Origin: Halovenus sp.
GTDB lineage: Archaea > Halobacteriota > Halobacteria > Halobacteriales > Haloarculaceae
Direction: 5' to 3'
DNA: 17,786 nucleotides
Assembly (NCBI GenBank): GCA_028274925.1
Contig: JAQCNR010000236.1
Location: forward strand, 1-17,786
Every line of letters starts with the position of its first letter. Positions within the stretch are counted from its first letter, which is position 1. Positions 1 to 6,451 of this stretch are shown here, in pieces. The translations under genes and the position numbers were made by a program. A model generated the notes under the pieces. That model was not told the DNA's origin. It saw only the letters and a list, made by a program, of their open reading frames with translations, and did not search any database.

Positions 1-39
1 ACGCAGTTCGGCGAGGTCATCTTCATTTGGGCGTGACTG

Positions 40-1080
40 TTACTGCTCGCGTTCGTCAGCGCTGAGTTCCTGTCGGACAACCGCACTCCGCTGGAGGCGC
101 TCGTAGTCAGTCTCCCGGGGCAGCGCCTGCACCGTCCGCAGTAGTGCAACGACATCGCTGTCGATACGATTGACTGCGGCAGTCAGTTCCTGACAGCGGT
201 AGCGCAACTGCTCGGCCGGTGGCGGCGGCCCGCTGACCGTCAGCGGCCCGCCATCGAGCGTCTCAAGATACGCTCGATGTCCTTCGATAGCGTGTTTGAG
301 TTTGTTCGGCTCGTCGACGTAGTGGTCCAGTTTCGAGCGGGAGTAATCGGCGTAGTCGAGAATCGTCGCAATCGGTTCCTCACCCGGCGGATTCGATTCG
401 ATATACTCGACAACGTCTGGGGGCGGGGACTGGAACTCGACGAGTGGGTACTGCTCCATCTGGTCGAGGAAGGTGACAACGTTTCGGGCTGAGGCCGAGC
501 GCTTGTACTCCCGGAAGGCCTCCTCGACAGCGTCGTTGTACTCGCTGATTGGCTCTTCGAGACGTTCGATTGGCGCGTCGAGGTCTGCTTCCGAGAGGTC
601 GGCGAGGCGTTCGAGGTCATCGATTTCTGTCTCGCACTCGTTCAGTCGCGTTCGAACGTCTCGTCTGGCCTCCCGGTAGGCTTCGAGGGCCTCGTCGCGC
701 TCGTCGAGTCGCTCAACAAGCGTCGCGACGGGGTCGAGCAGGTCGTAGACGTGCTCGAAATCCGCGTCGCTGAACCACTTCTGGCGGAGATACTCGTCGG
801 CTTCCTCGAAGATGTCGGCGTGGATCATGTCCTCAGAAACCTTCCCCATCACCCGGTCGACTTCTCCCTGGAACTCGACGATAGTCTGGATGTCGCCGTC
901 GTCGCCGGTCACCTGGTCCTGGTAGATATCGAGGACTTCGTAAAACGCCTCGTAGGCGTCGGCAAGTGTCGTGAGTTCGTCTTCGCCGTACTCCTCGACG
1001 CGGTCCTGTGTCCGGTCGAGTTCCTCTTTGCGGCGTTCGAGCGCGGCAATCAGGTCGTGGTGAGAGTCACTCGTAGACAT
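40..1080 (-). CDS. Coiled-coil protein of unknown function
   Basis: A 346-residue acidic protein that I cannot assign to a characterised family. It has no signal peptide or membrane segment. Long heptad-like, Glu/Arg-rich helices are visible at about residues 8-35 and 110-200, and a Pro-rich stretch (GPPPP) lies near residue 285, so it is probably a cytoplasmic, largely helical protein. The frame stays open upstream to 1302, but that extension is Ser/Thr/Arg-rich and lies antisense to nothing conserved while overlapping hisI in another frame, so the ATG at 1080 (MSTSDSHHDL) is chosen. This start lies 14 bases inside the end of hisI, so the two genes are very likely co-transcribed with coupled translation. 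The link to histidine biosynthesis is positional only. Confidence 0.8.
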   Translation of the reverse strand: MSTSDSHHDLIAALERRKEELDRTQDRVEEYGEDELTTLADAYEAFYEVLDIYQDQVTGDDGDIQTIVEFQGEVDRVMGKVSEDMIHADIFEEADEYLRQKWFSDADFEHVYDLLDPVATLVERLDERDEALEAYREARRDVRTRLNECETEIDDLERLADLSEADLDAPIERLEEPISEYNDAVEEAFREYKRSASARNVVTFLDQMEQYPLVEFQSPPPDVVEYIESNPPGEEPIATILDYADYSRSKLDHYVDEPNKLKHAIEGHRAYLETLDGGPLTVSGPPPPAEQLRYRCQELTAAVNRIDSDVVALLRTVQALPRETDYERLQRSAVVRQELSADEREQ

Positions 1081-1435
1081 CGTCTGGGTCAAAGACTTTC
1101 TCGCCGACGACTTCGCCGTCGACTGTGCGGTGGAAACACGATTCGTAGCCAGTGTGGCAGGCCCCGCCCTCCTGTTCGACGAGATACAGCAGGGCGTCGC
1201 CGTCGCAGTCGACGCGGACCTCCTCGATGTGCTGGACGTGTCCGCTGGTCCCGCCTTTCTTCCAGAGTTCTTTTCGACTCCGAGAGTAGTAGTGGGCAAC
1301 ACCAGTGTCGCGCGTCTCCGCGAGTGCCGTCTCGGAGGCGTAGGCGAGCATCAGCACCTCGCCGGAGTCGGCGTCTTGGGCGACGACGGGCAACAGGGAT
1401 TGCTCGTCGAACGCGAGTTCTACAGCATCGGGCAT
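1067..1435 (-). CDS. hisI: Phosphoribosyl-AMP cyclohydrolase HisI
   Basis: Opens the adenine ring of phosphoribosyl-AMP in the third step of histidine biosynthesis, in the cytoplasm. The 122-residue length fits the stand-alone archaeal enzyme, which lacks the HisE pyrophosphatase domain. Family motifs are all present: VLMLAYAS near residue 27, SRSRKELWKKG at 51-61, the metal-binding DCDGD at 76-80, and GGACHTGYESCF at 90-101 with zinc-ligand cysteines C93 and C100 (C77 in DCDGD being the third). I chose the ATG at 1435 rather than 1462 because GGAG (1440-1443) sits four bases before it and because homology begins there. The gene diverges from the thermosome gene, and its 3' end overlaps the coiled-coil gene by 14 bases. 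Confidence 0.96.
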   Translation of the reverse strand: MPDAVELAFDEQSLLPVVAQDADSGEVLMLAYASETALAETRDTGVAHYYSRSRKELWKKGGTSGHVQHIEEVRVDCDGDALLYLVEQEGGACHTGYESCFHRTVDGEVVGEKVFDPDDVYE

Positions 1436-1489
1436 ATGTCTCCGGTTGCCCCTCAACTGCATACATCTTGTTTTCTGCTCTCCTGACAG

Positions 1490-1501
1490 ATTATAGTATA
1501 A
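1490..1501 (-). promoter_or_regulatory. Probable TATA box for hisI
   Basis: On the minus strand the AT-rich stretch reads TTTATACTATAA. Transcription from here would start near 1470 and give a leader of about 35 bases that includes the GGAG ribosome-binding site at 1440-1443. Unlike most genes in the window, hisI therefore looks leadered. Confidence 0.5.
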
Positions 1502-1630
1502 AAACCACGGTGTGTTTACTCTCCTCGTGACACAGACTCACATAAAATTCGGAAGAGACCACCGCCCTCGGGGGGACGTTCGGCCGTGTCGCAGTGGCCG
1601 CGGGAGTCGCGCGCCGGTCGCAAACACGTA

Positions 1631-1640
1631 CATTTATATA
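1631..1640 (+). promoter_or_regulatory. TATA box of the thermosome gene
   Basis: CATTTATATA lies about 31 bases before the ATG at 1667, so transcription should start within a few bases of the start codon and give an essentially leaderless mRNA. No Shine-Dalgarno sequence is present. Haloarchaeal chaperonin genes are typically heat-inducible through sequences around the TATA box. That regulation is inferred here, not seen. Confidence 0.75.
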
Positions 1641-1666
1641 GAACCGTATACAAACTTTCGCTTGAT

Positions 1667-3349
1667 ATGAGTCAGCAGCAGATGCAGGGCCAACCGATGA
1701 TCGTTTTGGGTGAGGATGCACAGCGGATGAAGGATGAGAGCGCCCAAGAGCACAATATCTCGGCGGCGCGTGCTGTCGCCGAGTCGGTGCGCTCGACACT
1801 TGGACCGAAGGGGATGGACAAGATGCTCGTGACATCGCTGGGGGACATCGTCGTCACGAACGATGGCGTAACCATCCTCGAAGAGATGGACATCGACAAT
1901 CCGACCGCAGAGATGATTGTCGAAGTCGCCGAAACGCAGGAAAGTGAGGCCGGCGACGGAACGACCACCGCCGTCTCCATCGCGGGCGAACTCCTCAAGA
2001 ACGCAGAGGAACTTCTCGAGCAGGACATTCACCCGACAGCGATTATTCAGGGGTTCAACATGGCCGCCGAGAAGGCCCGAGAGGAACTCGACGACATCGC
2101 CGTCGAAATCGAAAGCGACGACACCGACGTGTTGCGCCAGATTGCCGAGACGTCGATGACCGGCAAAGGTGCCGAACAGCACAAAGAACACCTCGCACAG
2201 TTAGTCGTCGACGCCGCACAGGCAGTCACAGTCGAAGCCGACGATGGCTCGACGATTGTCGACCTCGCCTTCCTGAAAATCGAAACCCAGACCGGTCGCT
2301 CCGCCGGTGACTCCGAACTGCTCAACGGGGCCGTCACCGACAAGGACCCAGTCCACGAGGACATGCCGACGGACCTCACCGACGCGAAAGCGCTCATCGT
2401 CGACGAGGCACTCGAACTTGACGAAGCCGAGGCTGACACGCAGGTCAGCGTCACCGACCCGAACCAGATTCAGGACTTCCTCGACCAGGAAGAGAAACAG
2501 CTTCGCGGAATGGTCGACAAGATTTCCGAAATTGGTGCTGACGTCGTCTTCTGCCAGAAGGGCATCGACGACATGGTCCAGCACTACCTCGCCAAGGAGG
2601 GCATTCTCGCACTCCGCCGAGTCAAACGCTCGGACATGGAGTTCCTGCGAGAGGTCCTCGGCGCAGACATCGTCTCTGATCTGAACACCGCCACCGAGGA
2701 CCACCTCGGCAGCGGCGACATCACCTGGGACGATGACGAAGAGCTGTTCTACGTCGAAGGAACCGGTGACGAAATCCACGGCGTCACGCTGCTGCTTCGC
2801 GGTTCGACCGAACACGTCGTCGACGAAATCGAGCGCGGTGTGCAGGACGCACTCGATATGGTCGGGAACGCAGCCGGTACGGGCCAGGCCCTGCCCGGTG
2901 GCGGCGCGCCCGAAGTCGAACTCGCCCGCCGACTGAACGAGTACTCCGACAGTGTCAGTGGTCGCGAACAGCTCGCCATCGAGGCGTTCGCCGACGCGCT
3001 CGAAATTATCCCACGCGTGCTCGCCGAGAACGCAGGACTGGACAGCATCGACACGCTTGTCGACCTGCGCGCAGCCCACCAGGATGGTCAGGAGCGTGCC
3101 GGTCTGAACGTCTTCAGCGGCGAAGTCGAGGAAACCTTCGAGTCTGGCGTTGTCGAGACTGCCGGCGCGAAAAAGCAGGCGCTCTCCTCGGCCAGCGAGG
3201 CAGCGAACCTCGTGCTCAAGATTGACGACATCATCTCTGCGGGCGACCTCTCCACTGCCGGTGATGACGACGAAGGACCTGGCGGTCTGGGTGGCGGCAT
3301 GGGCGGCATGGGCGGCGGTATGGGTGGCGGCATGGGCGGCATGATGTAA
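1667..3349 (+). CDS. thsA: Thermosome subunit (group II chaperonin)
   Basis: An ATP-driven protein-folding subunit that assembles into the double-ring archaeal thermosome in the cytoplasm. The 560-residue length is normal. Nucleotide-binding motifs are GPKGMDKM (46-53), NDG (65-67) and GDGTTT (96-101, containing the catalytic Asp). The apical domain follows, then the equatorial return motif GGGAPEVELARRL. The C-terminus is a Gly-Met repeat tail that projects into the folding chamber in this family. The frame is open upstream to 1586, but the extra 27 residues are not family-like and the TATA box at 1631-1640 lies inside them, so the ATG at 1667 is the start. Which paralogous subunit (alpha, beta or gamma) this is cannot be told from the window. 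Confidence 0.97.
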   Translation: MSQQQMQGQPMIVLGEDAQRMKDESAQEHNISAARAVAESVRSTLGPKGMDKMLVTSLGDIVVTNDGVTILEEMDIDNPTAEMIVEVAETQESEAGDGTTTAVSIAGELLKNAEELLEQDIHPTAIIQGFNMAAEKAREELDDIAVEIESDDTDVLRQIAETSMTGKGAEQHKEHLAQLVVDAAQAVTVEADDGSTIVDLAFLKIETQTGRSAGDSELLNGAVTDKDPVHEDMPTDLTDAKALIVDEALELDEAEADTQVSVTDPNQIQDFLDQEEKQLRGMVDKISEIGADVVFCQKGIDDMVQHYLAKEGILALRRVKRSDMEFLREVLGADIVSDLNTATEDHLGSGDITWDDDEELFYVEGTGDEIHGVTLLLRGSTEHVVDEIERGVQDALDMVGNAAGTGQALPGGGAPEVELARRLNEYSDSVSGREQLAIEAFADALEIIPRVLAENAGLDSIDTLVDLRAAHQDGQERAGLNVFSGEVEETFESGVVETAGAKKQALSSASEAANLVLKIDDIISAGDLSTAGDDDEGPGGLGGGMGGMGGGMGGGMGGMM

Positions 3350-3377
3350 GCGTGAGCGACTGAAAGGAGCTCACGTT
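3349..3377. repeat. Stem-loop copy 1 of a covarying pair
   Basis: CGTGAGC (3351-3357) pairs perfectly with GCTCACG (3369-3375) around the loop GACTGAAAGGA. Outward, 3350 and 3376 form a G-T (G-U in RNA) pair and 3349 and 3377 an A-T pair. It begins at the last base of the thermosome stop codon. It is followed by ACAGCGAACGG, nearly identical to the sequence after copy 2. Confidence 0.75.
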
Positions 3378-3471
3378 ACAGCGAACGGGGAACGAAGTGA
3401 CCCGTGAGCCGCGAGGACGACCGTAGGGAGTCCTCGGAATAGTGAGCGGTGACCGTCAGGGAACCGCGAAC

Positions 3472-3500
3472 AGCGTGGTCGACTGAAAGAGGACCACGTT
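3472..3500. repeat. Stem-loop copy 2 of a covarying pair
   Basis: CGTGGTC (3474-3480) pairs perfectly with GACCACG (3492-3498) around the loop GACTGAAAGAG, with the same outer G-T and A-T pairs as copy 1 (3473/3499 and 3472/3500). It lies 123 bases downstream of copy 1. Two base pairs of the stem are changed on both sides relative to copy 1, so pairing is preserved. ACAGCGAGCGG follows it. Confidence 0.75.
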
Positions 3501-3610
3501 ACAGCGAGCGGCCCTGCCGCGAGCAGCGAGGTTCGAGCAACGCGAGCCCTCGAAACTCGTCATCGCGAAGCCGGCAACGCCCAGTAGAAAATCGTCTTCT
3601 GCGGAGTAAC

Positions 3611-3643
3611 TCCGGTTTGTTCGTTTCACCGGACGCGTGTTTT
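3611..3643 (+). terminator. Hairpin plus T-tract, candidate thermosome terminator
   Basis: TCCGGT (3611-3616) pairs with ACCGGA (3628-3633) across an 11-base loop, and TTTT follows at 3640-3643, at the end of the convergent gene. The order of hairpin then T-run suits termination of plus-strand transcription. Archaeal termination depends mainly on the T-tract, so the hairpin's role is uncertain. Confidence 0.4.
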
Positions 3644-4298
3644 AGACCGAAGAATCGCTGTTACCACCCAGTAGTGCCTCGGCAACGGTCGCGTTCGCCC
3701 GAGCGACAGCGTTCAGGACCGGCACGGAGACGACCAGAAGGAAAGCGCCGAGGACAGCACCGACGAGACGCTGCGTACTCGTCTGGAACAGGTCAACAAG
3801 GTGAATGCCGAATACTTGGACGTTGAGTGCGCCGTCGGGAGCGACCGGCAACAGGAGCAGTTCCAGTGCCGTGCCGAGGAAGGTTACGAGCGCGACGAAA
3901 GAGAGGATGCCGAGCGCGAACTTTGCGAAGACGAACCCGAACGCTCGCAGTGTCGAGTCGGCGAGCAGGTAGGCCATCGCGGTTTCGAGGAGGCCGTCGC
4001 CGGTCTCACTGTCGTCGGGCGCGTGGAGGTCGGTGCCGAGCAGGGCGTTTGCGAGCGTCCGCTCGAAGGCAGCCATCGTCTGGATGCCGACGACGGTGGC
4101 GAACAGAATTACGAGTCCAACGCCGAGCACAGCCAGTCCGGCGCCCAGCGAGATGCCGACAATAGTCAGCGTGAAATAGACGAGTCCAAGCGGGAAGGCG
4201 GTCAACAGGTAGAGAATGTTCTTGTAGCTCTGTGCGTCTATCACCGAGTCGAGGCGACCGAGTGCCGAGGACCCCGGGGAGCGCGCCGTCGAACTCAT
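3642..4298 (-). CDS. Membrane sensor-domain protein
   Basis: A 218-residue integral membrane protein with hydrophobic segments at about residues 28-50, 52-75, 118-150 and 175-195. The N-terminal part (YKNILYLLTAFPLG near residue 25, then a Gly-rich second helix) resembles the putative sensor domain found at the N-terminus of some haloarchaeal and actinobacterial histidine kinases. No kinase or other signalling domain follows, so this is a stand-alone version. A basic/amphipathic connector (AAFERTLANALLG, 76-88) leads to an acidic loop (DLHAPDDSETGDG) between helices 2 and 3. The start at 4298 is supported by a TATA-like box about 28 bases upstream. Its stop lies against the T-tract that may terminate the convergent thermosome transcript. 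Ligand and role are unknown. Confidence 0.75.
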   Translation of the reverse strand: MSSTARSPGSSALGRLDSVIDAQSYKNILYLLTAFPLGLVYFTLTIVGISLGAGLAVLGVGLVILFATVVGIQTMAAFERTLANALLGTDLHAPDDSETGDGLLETAMAYLLADSTLRAFGFVFAKFALGILSFVALVTFLGTALELLLLPVAPDGALNVQVFGIHLVDLFQTSTQRLVGAVLGAFLLVVSVPVLNAVARANATVAEALLGGNSDSSV

Positions 4299-4321
4299 GG
4301 GGTGAGTTACGGCAACACGGA

Positions 4322-4329
4322 GTAAAAAT
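4322..4329 (-). promoter_or_regulatory. TATA-like box for the sensor-domain gene
   Basis: The minus strand reads ATTTTTAC here, centred about 28 bases before the ATG at 4298. This predicts a leaderless transcript. The box lies in the 59-base gap after the next upstream minus-strand gene. Confidence 0.5.
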
Positions 4330-4357
4330 CAGCAGACAGTGGTTCTGGGCGTGAAAC

Positions 4358-4693
4358 TCACTCGACGTCGAGAGCCGTCTCGCCGGCGAGCAGGCGGTAG
4401 CTTTCGAGCGTGCCGGCCATCGACGGGGCGTCGCTGTCCTTGTGCTGGGTGCCGTAGTCCATCCACCGGCCGCCGGTGTAGCTGTACATCTCGAAGGCAT
4501 CGGTCCGCTCGATGACGGTGTCGATGACGGCGTCGTCGGGGGCGTCGGGGGGCAGCGAGACCGAGCGGACGTCGCTGTCGTGGTCCATCACCCAGACGCC
4601 GGTCGCGCCGTCGGTGTCGGTCAGCAGCGCCTCCGCCTCCTCGACAGAGAGCGGTCTGTCGGGCCAGTCCGTCGCCGGTTCGGGTTGGTCCAT
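4358..4693 (-). CDS. Small acidic hypothetical protein
   Basis: A 111-residue acidic soluble protein that I do not recognise. It has no membrane segment, signal peptide or metal-binding motif. The N-terminal half is rich in Asp, Glu and Pro. The middle (FEMYSYTGGRWMDYGTQHKDSD, near residues 67-88) holds clustered aromatics, suggesting a small alpha/beta fold. The ATG at 4693 is the first in frame after an upstream stop. The gene lies 59 bases upstream of the sensor-domain gene on the same strand and diverges from the DUF4864-like gene. Codon use and acidity match real haloarchaeal genes, and the opposite-strand frame here is its shadow. Confidence 0.65.
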   Translation of the reverse strand: MDQPEPATDWPDRPLSVEEAEALLTDTDGATGVWVMDHDSDVRSVSLPPDAPDDAVIDTVIERTDAFEMYSYTGGRWMDYGTQHKDSDAPSMAGTLESYRLLAGETALDVE

Positions 4694-4742
4694 ACGACGT
4701 TTTCGGGAGCCAGCGGTTTCGGTCTTTCCGCGCGGACTGCAT

Positions 4743-4750
4743 CATTTAGG
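4743..4750 (+). promoter_or_regulatory. TATA-like box for the DUF4864-like gene
   Basis: CATTTAGG is centred about 28 bases before the GTG at 4775. It predicts a leaderless GTG-initiated mRNA and helps fix that start. Confidence 0.5.
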
Positions 4751-4774
4751 GTGCTGTGTGCCCTACCTCAGACT

Positions 4775-5179
4775 GTGTCAGAGTATCCAGTCCCGAACCA
4801 CCCGACGCCGGACCCGGAGTACACGCCCGAAGAGGTGGTCGACCTCCAGTTGTCGGCGCTTGCCAACAACGACGACCCAGTCGAGAATGCTGGCATCAAG
4901 ACGGCGTACAACTTCGCGTCGCCGAACAACCGCCGCCAAACCGGCCCGCTGGAACAATTCACCCGGATGGTCAACGGCCCGCAGTACGCGCCGATGATCG
5001 ACCACACCGAAGCCGTTGCCGGGCCACTCGAACAGGATGGCGACCAGGCACACCAGCGAGTGACACTCACCGGACCCACTGGTCGAACGGTCACCTATCT
5101 GTTCGGGCTTTCGCGGTACAGAGGCGACAACGAAGCGTTACAGGAGTGCTGGCTCACCGACCGGGTACTCATCGATTAG
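4775..5179 (+). CDS. DUF4864-like protein
   Basis: A 134-residue protein resembling DUF4864, a family of unknown function. Visible family-like elements are the N-terminal VVDLQLSALANNDDP helix (about 21-35), AYNFASPNNRRQTGP (44-58), and EQFTRMVNGPQYAPM (60-74). The latter two form the typical 'fasP ... F ... Mv ... Y.p' pattern, followed by a beta-rich C-terminus. The family has an NTF2-like helix-plus-sheet look, but no ligand is known to me. The open frame extends upstream to 4442 antisense to another gene. I chose GTG at 4775 because family similarity begins just after it and a TATA box sits 28 bases before it. The 3' end overlaps the convergent methyltransferase gene by 11 bases. Confidence 0.75.
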   Translation: MSEYPVPNHPTPDPEYTPEEVVDLQLSALANNDDPVENAGIKTAYNFASPNNRRQTGPLEQFTRMVNGPQYAPMIDHTEAVAGPLEQDGDQAHQRVTLTGPTGRTVTYLFGLSRYRGDNEALQECWLTDRVLID

Positions 5180-5777
5180 GTTCGGCGACGAGGACACCAA
5201 CCTGCTCGGCGACCATCTCGACGGCAGTTATTGCGTATCCTTCGTCAGTGAACGCGTCGGCGAGGACACCGGCTGTCGCCGGGTCGTCGACCTCAGGATT
5301 GTAGAACGGTTCGTCGGGGTTGGGCGCTCCGAAGAACATCACGTCGCCGAGGACGATTCGCCGTGGTTCGAGGGCAGCAATAGCGCTGATTGCCTCGCGT
5401 TTCTCTTCGTCGCCGAGGTGGTGCATCGCGAAATTCGAGGTGACAATATCGATATCGGCGTCGACAGCAGGCGCACGAAAGCGGCCCGCACCGAACTCGA
5501 CGGTTTCAACACCACGGTCTGCGGCCTTTGTGCGGGCCTCTTCGAGCATCCCGTCACTGATATCCCGGCCGATGACGCGGCCAGCGTCGTCGGCGACGCC
5601 AAACGCGATGGCCCCCGTTCCGGTTCCCAAATCCAGGACAGTGTCCGCAGCCTCGGGGTCGGCGTGGGCAACGACCAGGTCGGCCGCAGCGCGGTACTCC
5701 GGCGAGTACTGCTGCTCGTCGTAATCGGCGGCGGAGTCTGAGAATCGCTCTGCGTGTTCGTCGAGAGATTTCTTCAT
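5169..5777 (-). CDS. Class I SAM-dependent methyltransferase
   Basis: A 202-residue cytoplasmic Rossmann-fold methyltransferase. Motif I is VLDLGTGTG (47-55), which binds S-adenosylmethionine. The acidic post-I position is in GRDIS near residue 70. DIVTSNFAMHHL near 110-121 is motif IV, and motif V/VI-like strands follow (RRIVLGDVMFF). The N-terminal pattern of a short helix with Phe, Ala and Tyr before the core resembles small-molecule methyltransferases such as the UbiE group, but the substrate cannot be read from sequence. It is the last of three same-strand genes (MATE exporter, MT2, MT1), 30 bases after the second. Its tail overlaps the DUF4864-like gene on the other strand by 11 bases. 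Confidence 0.88.
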   Translation of the reverse strand: MKKSLDEHAERFSDSAADYDEQQYSPEYRAAADLVVAHADPEAADTVLDLGTGTGAIAFGVADDAGRVIGRDISDGMLEEARTKAADRGVETVEFGAGRFRAPAVDADIDIVTSNFAMHHLGDEEKREAISAIAALEPRRIVLGDVMFFGAPNPDEPFYNPEVDDPATAGVLADAFTDEGYAITAVEMVAEQVGVLVAEPNR

Positions 5778-5807
5778 ACGGCGTGTTCGGGCTGGAAAGT
5801 CAAAAGC

Positions 5808-6419
5808 TCACTCGGGATGGGAGCCAACGACCGCATAGAACGGGTCGGTTTCTGGCTGGTCTGTGACCCGAGTCGTCTCGGCAAAGCCGCCAGCCTCGAA
5901 GTACTGTTCGACCAGTGCCGCGCGCTTGTCCATCGAGCGCTGTCGCCAGCCCCGGACTGCCTTCGTCGGAAACATTCGGTTGGTGAAGCTCACGACCGCC
6001 GTTCCGTCGGGTGCGAGGACGCGGCCAAATTCCGCGAACACGTCGGCCGGATACTGGAGGTACTGGACCGACAGCGCACAGCAGAGCAGGTCGGACTCGT
6101 CAGTGTCCAGCGGGAGCGACTGGTCGTGGTTGAAATTCTGGACAAAATACTCGTCCAGTCGGTCGTTGGCGGCGAGTTCCTCCTCGTTGAGTCCGTGGCC
6201 GACGACCTGCTCGTAGTCGTACGCTGGCAGGAAGGACACCCAGCTACTCATCGCGTCGAAAACGCGGTCGCCCGGCTCAGACACCTCGGCGTATAGCTCG
6301 GTGAGACGGTCGAGAAAGCCGTCGTCGGCGTGGGTGACGAACCGAGGTGAGCGATAAAATGTGCGGTCGTCACCGTCGTCGAGTTTCTGTCGGTCGCGGT
6401 CGGAGAGTATCGCTGGCAC
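5808..6419 (-). CDS. Methyltransferase-like protein with a degenerate motif I
   Basis: A 203-residue protein with a Rossmann methyltransferase layout, but where the glycine-rich motif I should be it has VFDAMSSWVSFLP (53-65). Other conserved-looking blocks are VVGHGLNEEEL (72-82), DEYFVQNFNHD (89-99), ALSVQYLQYP (115-124) and SFTNRMFPTKAV (144-155). From memory, similar blocks occur in a family shared with cyanobacteria annotated as class I methyltransferases, and no reaction is known to me. The start is GTG at 6419, since no in-frame ATG precedes the conserved region. It lies 32 bases after the MATE gene and 30 before the next methyltransferase, so the three may form one transcription unit. 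SAM binding remains unproven without motif I. Confidence 0.75.
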   Translation of the reverse strand: MPAILSDRDRQKLDDGDDRTFYRSPRFVTHADDGFLDRLTELYAEVSEPGDRVFDAMSSWVSFLPAYDYEQVVGHGLNEEELAANDRLDEYFVQNFNHDQSLPLDTDESDLLCCALSVQYLQYPADVFAEFGRVLAPDGTAVVSFTNRMFPTKAVRGWRQRSMDKRAALVEQYFEAGGFAETTRVTDQPETDPFYAVVGSHPE

Positions 6420-6451
6420 AGGTATGCAAGGGGTTGGGCGAGTAAGAATCC

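Larger units (their letters stand above)
3349..3558. repeat. Series of short stem-loops with 11-base loops after the thermosome gene
   Basis: This gene-free stretch holds successive perfect inverted repeats with near-constant loop size. They are 3351-3357/3369-3375 (7 bp, loop 11), 3385-3389/3401-3405 (5 bp, loop 11), 3412-3418/3430-3436 (7 bp, loop 11), 3446-3450/3463-3467 (5 bp, loop 12), 3474-3480/3492-3498 (7 bp, loop 11) and 3532-3537/3549-3554 (6 bp, loop 11; 9 of 10 pairs over 3528-3558). A different small hairpin (5 bp, loop 3) lies at 3508-3520. Loop sequences are related in most: GACTGAAAGGA, GACCGTAGGGA, GACCGTCAGGGA, GACTGAAAGAG. Stems differ in sequence while pairing is kept. It starts at the thermosome stop codon, so it may act as a 3' untranslated structure or be a repetitive extragenic element. 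Function is unknown. Confidence 0.7.

Noticed and set aside
1..39. Possible start of another minus-strand gene (ATG at 26 or 20)
   Set aside because: Fewer than ten codons are visible before the window edge, and the most coding-like frame there has no start codon, so no gene can be supported.
1081..1302. N-terminal extension of the coiled-coil protein up to 1302
   Set aside because: It is Ser/Thr/Arg-rich, unlike the acidic body of the protein, and overlaps hisI in another frame, so it is a shadow of hisI.
3349..3558. CRISPR array
   Set aside because: Related loops and flanks recur, but there is no identical direct repeat of 25-37 bases, no regular spacer length and no cas gene. The units are short hairpins.
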